Source: DASXUG01 sp964620425 (GTDB lineage: Bacteria > Pseudomonadota > Gammaproteobacteria > Burkholderiales > Methylophilaceae). Taken from it: a DNA stretch of 64,000 nt. The stretch spans positions 447,584-511,583 of the forward strand of contig CAZUGV010000002.1 of NCBI GenBank assembly GCA_964620425.1, written 5' to 3'. A program made the translations under genes and the position numbers. This document shows, piece by piece, positions 18,013-27,307 of the stretch. How positions within the stretch are numbered: position 1 is the first letter of the stretch; every line of letters begins with the position of its first letter. The notes below the pieces were generated by a model, which had not been told where the DNA came from, ran no database searches, and worked only from the letters and a program-made list of their open reading frames with translations.

Positions 18013-18731
18013 GTCAGCAAATTAACTTATTCAACCCAGCGTTGATCAAGAAAAAAGAGTTACTTACCCCGCGTAATATGGGCTTGGTTTATCTTGGTTT
18101 GGGCTGTTTGGGGGTTGCTTGGATGTTTTATGCGCAAGATTCTGTGAGCAGATTAACGTTGCAACGTAACCAACTGGCGACGCAATTACAGCAAGTACAA
18201 GGTGGTTTAAAACAGCTTACTGCTGCGCGTGCCCCTCACGCACCAAATGCTGCCCTAGAGCGCGAATTAGCACAGCTTAGCCAGCAACAGCAAACCCAAA
18301 GCAAATTACTGCAGGTGATTAATGGCGGGGTCACGGTTGCTAATAAGAGCTTGTCATCTTATATGCGTGGATTTGCTAGCCAAACCGCAGAGGGTTTGTG
18401 GCTTACTGGTTTTAGCATAGATGCAGAACATGATGCGATGAACATTTTTGGACGTAGTTTAGATGCTGATTTGTTGCCGAAATATATTGAGATGATGGGC
18501 AAAGAAAAAGTATTTGCAGGTCAACTATTTGGTGGTTTAAAGATTATCGGGGCGAGTGCTATGACGCATCAGGCTTTGGCTGAAGTAAAGCCTGATGCGA
18601 CAAGCACTAAAGCAGAAGCACCATTTGTTGAGTTTGAATTACAAGCCATGAGTAAGGCCGACGCCGCAAAAGGAAAGCTTGATGCCAATAGTGCTTTTAG
18701 CAATACCAGTATTGCGCAGGTGCATTCATGA
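18009..18731 (+). CDS. PilN-like MSHA assembly protein (MshI1 position)
   Basis: An ATGA overlap joins this gene to mshI. The 240-residue protein begins MSQQINLFNPALIKKKE, the INLFNP signature of PilN-type proteins that bind PilM/MshI. One transmembrane helix (about residues 27-44) and a periplasmic coiled coil rich in Q, L and A follow, then a small alpha-beta domain ending near 200. In Vibrio the equivalent place between mshI and mshJ is taken by mshI1/PilN-like genes. It is expected to form the inner-membrane alignment complex with MshJ. It also ends in an ATGA overlap. Confidence 0.8.
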   Translation: MSQQINLFNPALIKKKELLTPRNMGLVYLGLGCLGVAWMFYAQDSVSRLTLQRNQLATQLQQVQGGLKQLTAARAPHAPNAALERELAQLSQQQQTQSKLLQVINGGVTVANKSLSSYMRGFASQTAEGLWLTGFSIDAEHDAMNIFGRSLDADLLPKYIEMMGKEKVFAGQLFGGLKIIGASAMTHQALAEVKPDATSTKAEAPFVEFELQAMSKADAAKGKLDANSAFSNTSIAQVHS

Positions 18732-19459
18732 ATACATCAATCAAAACACAAAGCCAATTTGCCTTGCAATGGCAACAATTACTAGCCAAGTTTGAGGCGC
18801 TAAATGAACGTGAGCGTTGGTTGGTGTTTTTAGCGGGTGCAGTGGCGATATGTGCCTTGTTAAACATGCTGCTGATTAGCCCTATCACTAGTGAGCAAAG
18901 CACGCTAAAAGGTGAAATTAATCAATCACAAACGCAATTGGCGGCGATGAGCGATCAACTAAATGCATTCGCGCATAACCCTCTGGTGGGGGTAGATGAA
19001 CAAAATGCGCAAAAAATTGCGCAATTAAAAACTGAAATACAGCAGCAAAACAAAATTTTAGCCAACAAGCAACATGAGTTAATCAGCCCAGACAATATGC
19101 CAAAAGTGCTGAGTGGCTTACTGCAAAAAAATACAGGCGTGCGCTTAATCACCATGAAAACATTAGCCACTGAGCGTGTGCTGCTAAATGATAAGAATGA
19201 GATTGTTGCCGAAGCGAGCGGCGATGCTGCCAGCGCCCAATCTATAGCTAACGGACATGTATTGCTTTACAAGCATGGTCTAGAAATGACGATTACAGGC
19301 GAATACTTTGATTTGATGCGCTATGTGCAAACCTTGGAGCATTTACCTATGCGGGTAATGTGGAGCAAGGCAGATTTACATGCAAAAGCGTATCCACAGA
19401 ATGAGCTGACGATTACAGTTTACACCTTAAGTTTAGATAAAACATGGTTGAGTATCTAA
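18728..19459 (+). CDS. mshJ: MSHA biogenesis protein MshJ (PilO/GspM-like)
   Basis: This 243-residue protein overlaps the previous gene by four bases. A cytoplasmic stretch of about 35 residues (LNERERWLVF) leads into a single transmembrane helix (about 35-53, LVFLAGAVAICALLNMLLI). A coiled coil (60-120) and a ferredoxin-like periplasmic domain with the HGLEMTITGEYFDLMRYVQ segment follow, characteristic of PilO/MshJ. It pairs with the PilN-like protein in the alignment complex. Confidence 0.83.
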   Translation: MNTSIKTQSQFALQWQQLLAKFEALNERERWLVFLAGAVAICALLNMLLISPITSEQSTLKGEINQSQTQLAAMSDQLNAFAHNPLVGVDEQNAQKIAQLKTEIQQQNKILANKQHELISPDNMPKVLSGLLQKNTGVRLITMKTLATERVLLNDKNEIVAEASGDAASAQSIANGHVLLYKHGLEMTITGEYFDLMRYVQTLEHLPMRVMWSKADLHAKAYPQNELTITVYTLSLDKTWLSI

Positions 19460-19461
19460 CA

Positions 19462-19893
19462 ATGAAAATAACCACAAAATTCTATGTGCTTGCTTGTTGC
19501 CTAGCTGGGCTAGCGACATTTTGTGATGCGGAAACTTTGCGCGACCCCACCATGCCCCCCATGCAGTTGGTGGAAAAAACTGGGGCAGCAATGGAAGCTA
19601 ACAATGGTCCCGTCTTGCAAAGCACGAAGTTGAGTGAGCAAAACAAAACGGTGATGATTAGTGGTGAGATGGTGTCGCTAGGGCAACAATACCGCGGTGC
19701 TAAGTTGATAAAAGTTACCGAGAGTACAGCGGTGTTAAGAAGTGCGGATGGCAAGCAGCAAATTTTGAGTATGAATTATCCGATTGAACGCAAATGGCGA
19801 ATATCTGAATCATTAAAAAAGCCGATGGATGCGCGAAAATTGAAAACAACAAAATCTAGTAACCAAGTAGCAAGTGAGAAATATGATGAATAG
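19462..19893 (+). CDS. mshK: MSHA biogenesis protein MshK (PilP/GspC-like)
   Basis: I chose the ATG at 19462, three bases after the mshJ stop, because it starts directly with a signal peptide (MKITTKFYVLACCLAGLATFCDA before ETLRDPTMPP, given here in part). The frame extends to 19444. The mature part contains LRDPTMPP and a beta-rich segment with KTVMISGEMVSLGQQYRGAKL, the pattern of PilP/MshK proteins that link the inner-membrane complex to the secretin. At 143 residues it is short but normal for MshK. It overlaps the start of mshL by 11 bases. Confidence 0.82.
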   Translation: MKITTKFYVLACCLAGLATFCDAETLRDPTMPPMQLVEKTGAAMEANNGPVLQSTKLSEQNKTVMISGEMVSLGQQYRGAKLIKVTESTAVLRSADGKQQILSMNYPIERKWRISESLKKPMDARKLKTTKSSNQVASEKYDE

Positions 19894-21613
19894 TCTATTA
19901 AAGATAACGGTTATTTTTGGCAGTTTATTGTTGTCATCTTGCGCGACGACAGAATCCACCAAAACCAGCACTCGCCTCAATGAGAAAATGCAAAGTGAGC
20001 TTAAGCAAGCCGCGGCTAACCAAGCCAAGCAAGCCACACCAGAGAAGGTTAACAAGGCCTTGTTGCCAGAGTTGAAAATTGCTCTGCCACAAAGTGCTAG
20101 CAAAAAAATAGAGCCGCGTTTTGATTTGGTGGTAAATAACGCCCCAGCCGCCCAAGTATTGATGGGCATTGTAACGGGTACGCCTTACAGCATGTTATTG
20201 CCATCTACAATTGCGGGCACAATTTCAGTGAACCTAAAAAATGTAAGCGTGTTAGAGGCTTTAGAGTCGTTAAGAGCTTTGTATGGTTTTGAATACACAA
20301 TAGACGGCACACGCATTATGGTAGAGCCGCAAACCATGCAAACGCGTGTGTTTCAGGTGAATTATATTGTTGGCTCTCGTAAAGGTTCTTCTGATACACA
20401 AGTGAATTCAGGCTCTGTGCGTAGCAATGGTGTGAATGGCGCGCAAGGTACAGCCACTAGCGCTGTGAGCAATAACGCAACGGGTGCAAATAATACCGCT
20501 ACTTTAATTAGCAGTAGTGTTTCAACTAAAAGTGATAATGATTTTTGGACTGATTTGTCAGAGTCTCTTAACAGTCTGATAGGTAAAGAAGACGGCAGAA
20601 AAGTGATTGTCAATACGCAATCAGGTGTGATTGTGGTACGCGCAATGCCGACAGAAATTCGTCAGGTAGAAAAATTCTTGGGCTTAATGCAAGTCAATAT
20701 TGAGCGCCAAGTGATTTTAGAAGCCAAAATTCTAAACGTGCAGCTCAATAATGACTCACAAAATGGCGTCAATTGGTCGGTATTCGGTCGCGCAGGTAAT
20801 ACTAGTGCAACTGTTGGTAGTATTAATGCTAACGGCTCATTGGCAACCACTGGCAACGGCAGTTTAGTCAATGGCAATTTATCGGCCGCTGCCAACAATA
20901 ATGTGTTAACCAATGCGGCCACCACTAGTTTGGGTGGACCTTTGTTTGCCGTAGCGTTACAGGGTGCCAATATTTCAACTTTGCTTTCATTCTTGCAAAC
21001 GCAAGGGGATGTGCAAGTGCTATCTAGCCCACGTATTGCAACCATTAACAATCAAAAAGCTGTATTAAAAGTGGGTACGGATGAGTTTTTTGTGACTGGG
21101 ATCGCACAAAATACAGTGGCATCAGTGGGTGCAACAACAACTAGCCCACAAGTGACATTGCAATCATTTTTCTCTGGTATTTCACTCGATGTGACTCCGC
21201 AAATTGATAAAGATGACAACATTATCTTACATATGCATCCATCTATTAGCCAGGTGAGCACTGTGAATAAACAACTGACGCTCGGTGGTGCAAACGGCCA
21301 AATCAATCTGCCATTAGCCTCAAGCGCTGTGAGTGAAACTGACAGTATTGTGCGCACCAAAGATGGTAGTGTGATTGCCATTGGGGGGCTGATGACAGAG
21401 TCAAAAACGACAGCGCGCTCTAAGGTTCCAGTATTGGGTGATTTAGGCTTAATTGGTAAAGCGTTCCGCCAAAATGGAGATAAGTCCGTAAAAACTGAAT
21501 TGGTGATTTTGCTTAAGGCGACTGTTATTCAAGGGGCTAATAGCTGGAGTGACGATATGCTGGCCTCACAACAGCGCATTAAAGACATGAAACGAAATTT
21601 AACTGAAAACTGA
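19883..21613 (+). CDS. mshL: MSHA outer-membrane secretin MshL
   Basis: The ATG at 19883 is chosen (GTGAG five bases before); a GTG at 19874 and the ATG at 19886 are alternatives. A lipoprotein signal ends in LLSSC. An STN-type domain (about residues 75-160) is followed by a Ser/Asn-rich linker, a secretin N1-like domain and the secretin core with the VQVLSSPRIATINNQKAVLKVG and GGLM signatures, given in part. A long N/S/G/A-rich insert around residues 270-345 may be a disordered loop. MshL forms the channel through which the pilus leaves the cell. mshM follows after 17 bases. Confidence 0.92.
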   Translation: MMNSLLKITVIFGSLLLSSCATTESTKTSTRLNEKMQSELKQAAANQAKQATPEKVNKALLPELKIALPQSASKKIEPRFDLVVNNAPAAQVLMGIVTGTPYSMLLPSTIAGTISVNLKNVSVLEALESLRALYGFEYTIDGTRIMVEPQTMQTRVFQVNYIVGSRKGSSDTQVNSGSVRSNGVNGAQGTATSAVSNNATGANNTATLISSSVSTKSDNDFWTDLSESLNSLIGKEDGRKVIVNTQSGVIVVRAMPTEIRQVEKFLGLMQVNIERQVILEAKILNVQLNNDSQNGVNWSVFGRAGNTSATVGSINANGSLATTGNGSLVNGNLSAAANNNVLTNAATTSLGGPLFAVALQGANISTLLSFLQTQGDVQVLSSPRIATINNQKAVLKVGTDEFFVTGIAQNTVASVGATTTSPQVTLQSFFSGISLDVTPQIDKDDNIILHMHPSISQVSTVNKQLTLGGANGQINLPLASSAVSETDSIVRTKDGSVIAIGGLMTESKTTARSKVPVLGDLGLIGKAFRQNGDKSVKTELVILLKATVIQGANSWSDDMLASQQRIKDMKRNLTEN

Positions 21614-21630
21614 AACACTGGAGGTAGCAC

Positions 21631-22542
21631 ATGTATTACTCACATTTTGGGCTCAAAGGCTTGCCATTCGGGATAACGCCAGACACTGAGTTCTATTTTG
21701 CCTCTAAAAGTTATCAGGAGGCATTTAATACTTTAGTTGTCGCGCTGGATGCAGGCGAAGGCTTTATCAAAATCACGGGCGAAGTTGGCACAGGTAAAAC
21801 CTTGCTATGCCGCAAACTGATGAAGAGTTTAGGCAAAAAGTACAAAGTTGCTTATATCCCCAACCCTTATTTAGAGCCGTTGTCATTCCTGTGGATGTTA
21901 GCCACTGAGCTTGGCATTAGCGTCTCCATGATTGCTAACCAAAATAAAATGCTCGCTGCGTTAAACGATGGTTTGATGAAATTGATGCGTGACAATATTC
22001 AAGTAGTAGTGTGTTTGGATGAAGCGCAATCTATGCCGATTGAAACGCTAGAAGCCTTGCGCCTATTGAGTAACCTTGAAACTGAAAAACGCAAATTAGT
22101 CCAAGTGGTGATTTTTGGTCAGCCAGAGCTTGATGAAAAACTAGACCACCCTTCCATCCGCCAACTCAGACAACGTATTGGCTTTGAATACGAATTAGGC
22201 AGATTAAGCCGCGAGGAACTTTCTTTATATCTTTACCACCGCATGCATATCGCGGGCTATCATGGCGGCACAATTTTTAGCCCAGCCAGTATTCAAATGT
22301 TATACAAAAGCTCAGGTGGTACACCGCGCTTGGTCAACATTTTGGCACACAAGGCACTGATGGTGGCTTATGGTCGCGGTATTCAAGAAGTGGGCGTGGA
22401 TGAAATGCGCCTCGCGATTGAAGACACCAAAGCGGTTTCTACTATTCATTCTGATGTTAAAAAAGCCAATAAAAGTTTCACCGCCATGTTTAAGTTCTGG
22501 CTTAGAGACTTAATGGGGAGCTTTGTCCGCGTAAGGGGGTAG
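21631..22542 (+). CDS. mshM: MSHA biogenesis ATPase MshM (ExeA-like AAA)
   Basis: A GGAGG site precedes the ATG. The 303-residue protein begins MYYSHFGLKGLPFGITPDTEFYF, the standard ExeA/GspA-type start, here shortened to its core FGLKGLPF. It has Walker A GEVGTGKT at G50-T57 and Walker B VVCLDEAQ (D130, E131), plus a sensor-1 stretch. ExeA-like AAA proteins help assemble secretins through the cell wall, usually together with a peptidoglycan-binding partner. Here the next gene encodes MshN. Confidence 0.9.
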   Translation: MYYSHFGLKGLPFGITPDTEFYFASKSYQEAFNTLVVALDAGEGFIKITGEVGTGKTLLCRKLMKSLGKKYKVAYIPNPYLEPLSFLWMLATELGISVSMIANQNKMLAALNDGLMKLMRDNIQVVVCLDEAQSMPIETLEALRLLSNLETEKRKLVQVVIFGQPELDEKLDHPSIRQLRQRIGFEYELGRLSREELSLYLYHRMHIAGYHGGTIFSPASIQMLYKSSGGTPRLVNILAHKALMVAYGRGIQEVGVDEMRLAIEDTKAVSTIHSDVKKANKSFTAMFKFWLRDLMGSFVRVRG

Positions 22543-22546
22543 TATC

Positions 22547-23848
22547 ATGAGCTTAATTAACCAAATGTTACAAGATTTAGATCGCCGCAATGCCAGTATG
22601 GTAGGCTCAATTCCACTCGAAAATGTGCGTGTCAGCGAGCGTGAACGATTAGGTGGTTCTGCAACTGAAAATGCAGAACCATTCACCCCTGTAAAAAAAC
22701 CTAACATCAAGCTTGCAATTGGTTTGATAGGGTTGTCACTGTTTACGGTTGCAGGCTGGTATGCCACAACGCAAATGCACTTACCGCTATTGAAAATCAT
22801 GCAGCAACATCCAAATGCACTACAAACAGATGTGATTTCTAGCGCCCATGCAAACGTGCCAGAAATCCAAAAATCTAATAATCGCACAACACAAAAAGCC
22901 GCAATAGCTGCGCAACACAATACTCAAGAACATGTACAAACTGCAAATATCAACCAACAATTAGCACTGTTGACCAAAGCCGAAATTACCAACTCAGCGC
23001 TGTTGCAAGCTAAAATTGAAGAGATTAATCAGTTAAAATCGCAATTACAACAAATGGCACAAGACGCTACCCATCGTCAATTCACGGCTCACACCCCCGC
23101 AGTTAAAACCAAGCCCGTGCCCACACCCAGTGTAGATAGCGTTACAAAAGCGGCTGATCCCTCTGTGGCGGAAACAACGGTTTCTCGTACCTATGAAAAA
23201 GCAACGGTTGAGGCGACGATAGAAAGCCCTAAACCCTTAGCTATTAAACCAGCGTTCAACAAGCAGGTTTCACCAGAGCAAGAGGCGGAAAATAATTACA
23301 ACCAAGCATTAGCGATGTTACAGCTTGGTCGCGCTTCTGAAGCGCAGGTGCTGTTAAGTAAAGCGCTCACTGCAAATCCAAATAATTATGATATTCGACA
23401 AACATTGGTCGGAGTTTTGGTAGATTTAAAACGCAATAATGAAGCCATCGATTTTTTAAAAGCAGGCTTACAGCTAGCACCACAACAACTCGGCTTTACC
23501 CAAATGTTGGCGCGTTTGCTAGTGGAAAACAACCAACGTGACGAGGCCTTGGCGGTGCTCACTAAAGCATCTCCATATGCACATGGCGATGCGCAATATC
23601 ACGCATTTTTAGCCGCATTATTGCAGAGTGAAGAGCAACACAAAGACGCTATTGATCACTACTTGATTGCACTTAAACACGGCAACCAAGCCAACTGGTT
23701 AGTAGGCTTAGGCATTTCACTGCAAGCCGAGGGTCGTATGCAAGAAGCGCGTGAGATTTACACCAAAGCGCAAAGCACGCAACTCAATGCAGATTTGGCG
23801 CAGTTTGTAGATCAGCGATTGAAACAAGTGCAACAGCAAATTAATTAG
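22547..23848 (+). CDS. mshN: MSHA biogenesis TPR protein MshN
   Basis: The gene lies four bases after mshM. The 433-residue protein starts MSLINQMLQDLDRR, the hallmark of MshN. One transmembrane helix (about residues 59-78, LAIGLIGLSLFTVAGWYA) anchors it in the inner membrane. A coiled coil and Pro/Lys/Thr linker follow, then about four TPR units (residues 240-425). MshN, like GspB-type partners, couples MshM to cell wall or pilus components. It is the last gene of the operon and is followed by a strong terminator. Confidence 0.9.
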   Translation: MSLINQMLQDLDRRNASMVGSIPLENVRVSERERLGGSATENAEPFTPVKKPNIKLAIGLIGLSLFTVAGWYATTQMHLPLLKIMQQHPNALQTDVISSAHANVPEIQKSNNRTTQKAAIAAQHNTQEHVQTANINQQLALLTKAEITNSALLQAKIEEINQLKSQLQQMAQDATHRQFTAHTPAVKTKPVPTPSVDSVTKAADPSVAETTVSRTYEKATVEATIESPKPLAIKPAFNKQVSPEQEAENNYNQALAMLQLGRASEAQVLLSKALTANPNNYDIRQTLVGVLVDLKRNNEAIDFLKAGLQLAPQQLGFTQMLARLLVENNQRDEALAVLTKASPYAHGDAQYHAFLAALLQSEEQHKDAIDHYLIALKHGNQANWLVGLGISLQAEGRMQEAREIYTKAQSTQLNADLAQFVDQRLKQVQQQIN

Positions 23849-23871
23849 TCAATTTGGGAAGTCAATTGTTG

Positions 23872-23901
23872 GCACAAAGCCCCTGTGATGGGGCTTTGTG
23901 C
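23872..23901 (+). terminator. Hairpin terminator after mshN
   Basis: GCACAAAGCCCC and GGGGCTTTGTGC form a perfect 12-bp stem with the six-base loop TGTGAT, 23 bases after the mshN stop. Only TTAAT follows, so the U-tract is weak, but the stem is strong. It ends the MSHA transcription unit and may also stop the convergent minus-strand unit. Confidence 0.8.
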
Positions 23902-24024
23902 TTAATAAGCCCAAAAACAAAAACGCGCTTAACTATTTCCTTCTTTTTTAATACCGTCTTTTTTAGGCGCTGGATTAAAAGTTTAGCCCACCATACTGAA
24001 TGCCATTAATTAATATTTTTTTAA

Positions 24025-24477
24025 TTAATGACTTACGCGCGTTTTTCCGCCAATTTCAACCAAGCGCACTTTTTCACCTGGTTCAAATTTATCGTCGGCC
24101 TCTTGTACGATTGCAACTAGCGTACCGTTTTCAAGTTTTACGGTAATCTCAAGTGCGTCTTTGCGAGTCAACCCCTCTTCTGCAGCTGAGCCCGCTAAAC
24201 CGCCAGCCACTGCGCCAATTGCCGCCATGATTGCAGAACCTTTGCCTTGCCCAATTGTACTTCCCGCTACCCCGCCAATGACGCCACCAGCTATAGCGCC
24301 CACAGGGCTTTTCGTGCCTTCAAGTTGTACTTGGCGAACGCTTTCTACCACACCCATTTTGACGGTTTGCACTTTACGGGCTTCATCGCGACTGTAAACG
24401 CTGCCTGAGTTAGAAGTGGCGCAAGCACCTAAAACCAAACTCAATGTTGCTATAGCTAATAAATGGGTCATACGCAT
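24025..24477 (-). CDS. Glycine-zipper outer-membrane lipoprotein
   Basis: The start at 24477 is chosen because AGGAG stands six bases before it; the frame continues to 24504 without a better site. The 150-residue protein has a lipoprotein signal peptide ending LGACATS. The middle (about residues 60-105) is a glycine-zipper 2TM segment (GAIAGGVIGGVAGSTIG then AAIGAVAGGLAGSAAE), and a C-terminal beta-rich tail follows. Proteins of this type (SlyB, Pcp, 17-kDa antigen group) sit in the outer membrane and stabilise the envelope. It is encoded just downstream of a kinase gene on the same strand (31 bases). Confidence 0.88.
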   Translation of the reverse strand: MRMTHLLAIATLSLVLGACATSNSGSVYSRDEARKVQTVKMGVVESVRQVQLEGTKSPVGAIAGGVIGGVAGSTIGQGKGSAIMAAIGAVAGGLAGSAAEEGLTRKDALEITVKLENGTLVAIVQEADDKFEPGEKVRLVEIGGKTRVSH

Positions 24478-24508
24478 GTTAACTCTCCTTAATGGACATA
24501 ACATCAGT

Positions 24509-25453
24509 TTACTCGTCTAGTTTGACGCTATCGACCAATGCTTGGGTGTAAATATTTTCAATCTCTTGCCGCGTTGGCTGATGGTTTTGACCACCACGAC
24601 TCGCAATTTTAATTGCGCCCATCACAGACGCTAATCTGCCACACGTTGGCCAATCCCATCCACGCTGCATGCCGTAGAGCAAGCCTGCACGATAGGCATC
24701 GCCACAGCCTGTTGGGTCTACCACGGCATCTGCTTTAACGCTGGGGATGTCATAACGTTGACCATCCGCGTAAATAGTTGAACCATTTGCACCTTGGGTG
24801 ACAATGAGCGCTTTTACTTTAGTTGCCAATACTTCAATGCTGTGACCTGTTTTTTCTTGTAAAAGTTGCGCTTCATAATCATTCACGGCGAGAAAATCAG
24901 CCATGTCAATAAAGTGCATGAGCTCTTCCCCATTAAACATCGGCAAACCTTGACCTGGGTCAAACAAGAAGGGAATCCCCGCTTCGTGGCACTCACGCGC
25001 ATGCTGAAACATACCATCGCGACCATCGGGCGCAATAATTGCAAGCGTTACGCCTTGGGTATCTTTCACACTGTTTTGGTGTGATTCATTCATCGCCCCA
25101 GGGTGAAACGCGGTGATTTGGTTATCGTCTAAATCAGTTGTAATAAAAGCTTGCGCGGTAAAGCTATTGCCGATAGTTTTAATGTGCTGGCGGCTGATGC
25201 CATTTTTATCTAACCACGCCACGTATGAGCTAAAGTCATCTCCAACAGTAGCCATGATCAGCGGATTATCTTCTAAAAGCATGAGATTGTAGGCAATGTT
25301 GCCCGCAGTGCCACCGAACTCGCGACGCATTTCAGGCACTAAAAAAGCCACGTTTAACATGTGAATTTTGTCGGGCAAAATATGTTCTTTAAATTGACCT
25401 GGAAACACCATAATGGTGTCAAACGCGAGTGAGCCGCAGATAAGAGTTTGCAT
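24509..25453 (-). CDS. PfkB-family carbohydrate/nucleoside kinase (adenosine-kinase-like)
   Basis: The 314-residue protein starts MQTLICGSLAFDTI. The PfkB signature 1 region appears as EFGGTAGNIAYNL and signature 2 as DPTGCGDAYRAGLL, where the aspartate of GCGDA is the catalytic base. This ribokinase-fold family phosphorylates sugars or nucleosides using ATP. The FGGTAGNIAYNLMLL pattern is shared with adenosine-kinase-like proteins of proteobacteria, so adenosine is a possible substrate, but the specificity cannot be proven by reading. A 284-base gap separates it from the divergent gpmI; I see no gene there and no clear promoter boxes. Confidence 0.85.
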   Translation of the reverse strand: MQTLICGSLAFDTIMVFPGQFKEHILPDKIHMLNVAFLVPEMRREFGGTAGNIAYNLMLLEDNPLIMATVGDDFSSYVAWLDKNGISRQHIKTIGNSFTAQAFITTDLDDNQITAFHPGAMNESHQNSVKDTQGVTLAIIAPDGRDGMFQHARECHEAGIPFLFDPGQGLPMFNGEELMHFIDMADFLAVNDYEAQLLQEKTGHSIEVLATKVKALIVTQGANGSTIYADGQRYDIPSVKADAVVDPTGCGDAYRAGLLYGMQRGWDWPTCGRLASVMGAIKIASRGGQNHQPTRQEIENIYTQALVDSVKLDE

Positions 25454-25737
25454 GGAAGTTTCTTTATAAGTAGTGAGTGATTAAAAATAGTATTATCCCA
25501 TCATTCAATAATTCGACAAGTTGAGTATGGCTATTCAATCCCAAATTATTTTCGTTTGATCCATCTTCTTATGTGCGTTCAAAGTGAGTTGTCGAGTGTT
25601 AGCGTTACAATTTATGCAAGATTTATTGCTCGAAACCCACTAAAATTAAAAGTAGTGCGATAATTTGCCGAAATAGAGATTTAGACAAATAAAAGCTGCT
25701 TTAGATAAAGTAAGCTCATTTAAATTAGGATAACCCA

Positions 25738-27279
25738 ATGAACATCACCCCAGTAATATTGCTAATTCTTGATGGTTTTGGCTACCGTGAAGAGGCCACC
25801 GACAACGCGATTGCCCAGGCCAACAAACCTAATTGGGATGCGCTTTGGAAGCAGTATCCACATACGCTCATCAACGCTTCAGAAAGCTTTGTTGGCTTAC
25901 CAGCAGGGCAAATGGGCAACTCTGAAGTGGGGCATTTGAACATTGGTGCAGGTCGTATTGTGTTTCAAGAGTTTGAACGCATTAACAATTCAATTAGTTC
26001 TGGCGAGTTTTATAAATTGCCCACATTGGTTGATGCCATGCATCAGGCCAAAAATGCAGATAAAGCCGTTCACATTTTTGGGGTGGTGTCAGATGGCGGT
26101 GTACATAGTCACCAAGACCATATCCATGCCATGATTACCATGGCTGCAAAATCAGGGGTGAATAAAATTTATGTTCACGCGTTTTTAGATGGACGCGATA
26201 CGCCACCTGTCAGTGCAAAACCTTATTTGCAAAAGCTGGAAGATCATTGCAAAACAGTGAGTAATGCAAAAATTGCTAGTATTTGTGGGCGTTATTATGC
26301 GATGGATAGAGATAAACGCTGGGAGCGTGTTGCCCCTGCTTATAAGTTGTTGTCTGAAGGTGTTGGCGAATTTACTGCTAGTTCCGCACTTGAAGGGTTG
26401 GAGGCGGCTTATGCACGTAGCGAAAATGATGAGTTTGTCAAAGCCACCGCCATCACTCAAGCAGGTGAAGCGCCAATTCGCATGCAAGATGGCGATGTGA
26501 TTGTATTTATGAATTTCCGCTCAGACCGTGCGCGCCAAATGACGACTTGCTTCCTAGATGACAGCTTTACGGGCTTTGAGCGCGAATATCGCCCTAAACT
26601 CGGCGGATATTACACACTTACGATGTACGATATTAATGAGAAAAATGCACAAGTGATATTCTCACCTAACAATGTAACCAATACTTTTGGCGAATATCTT
26701 TCTAAGCTTGGTCTTAAACAGCTGAGGATTGCCGAAACTGAAAAATATCCTCACGTCACTTTCTTTTTTAACGGTGGTGAGGAGCAAGTGTTTGCTGGCG
26801 AAGACCGTGTTTTAGTGCCATCTCCCAAGGTTGCCACTTATGATTTACAACCAGAGATGAGCGCGCCAGAAGTCACTAATAAATTAGTAGAGGCCATTTT
26901 AAGTAAGCAATATGGCGCGATTATTTGCAACTTTGCCAATTGCGACATGGTAGGTCATACGGGCATTTTACCCGCTGCCATTAAAGCGGTTGAAACGCTA
27001 GACACCTGTATTGGCCGCGTAGTTCAGGCCATGCAAAGTATTGGTGGTGAAGTCATTATTACTGCCGACCATGGCAATGCAGAGCAAATGCAAGACATTG
27101 AAAATAACCAGCCACACACGCAACACACCACTAATTTAGTGCCTTTGTTATATATTGGTCGCCCTGCGACTATGGCAGCCACAGGCGCGCTATCAGACAT
27201 TGCACCAAGCTTGTTGAAAATGATGGGCTTGCCACAACCTGTTGAAATGACTGGAAAAGCTCTCATTGATTTTGCGTAA
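25738..27279 (+). CDS. gpmI: 2,3-bisphosphoglycerate-independent phosphoglycerate mutase
   Basis: This 513-residue enzyme of the alkaline-phosphatase superfamily interconverts 3- and 2-phosphoglycerate. Metal ligand D12 is in ILDGFGYRE, and the catalytic serine S62 is in GQMGNSEVGHLNIGAGR. Other metal-binding residues lie in NCDMVGHTG and TADHGNAEQM. The length is standard (E. coli 514). AGGAT about eight bases before the ATG serves as ribosome-binding site. The envC-like gene overlaps or closely follows, as in many proteobacteria where gpmI, envC and a ctp protease gene are neighbours. Confidence 0.96.
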   Translation: MNITPVILLILDGFGYREEATDNAIAQANKPNWDALWKQYPHTLINASESFVGLPAGQMGNSEVGHLNIGAGRIVFQEFERINNSISSGEFYKLPTLVDAMHQAKNADKAVHIFGVVSDGGVHSHQDHIHAMITMAAKSGVNKIYVHAFLDGRDTPPVSAKPYLQKLEDHCKTVSNAKIASICGRYYAMDRDKRWERVAPAYKLLSEGVGEFTASSALEGLEAAYARSENDEFVKATAITQAGEAPIRMQDGDVIVFMNFRSDRARQMTTCFLDDSFTGFEREYRPKLGGYYTLTMYDINEKNAQVIFSPNNVTNTFGEYLSKLGLKQLRIAETEKYPHVTFFFNGGEEQVFAGEDRVLVPSPKVATYDLQPEMSAPEVTNKLVEAILSKQYGAIICNFANCDMVGHTGILPAAIKAVETLDTCIGRVVQAMQSIGGEVIITADHGNAEQMQDIENNQPHTQHTTNLVPLLYIGRPATMAATGALSDIAPSLLKMMGLPQPVEMTGKALIDFA

Positions 27280-27307
27280 TCATTTAGTATTGACTCAGCT
27301 ATCTACA

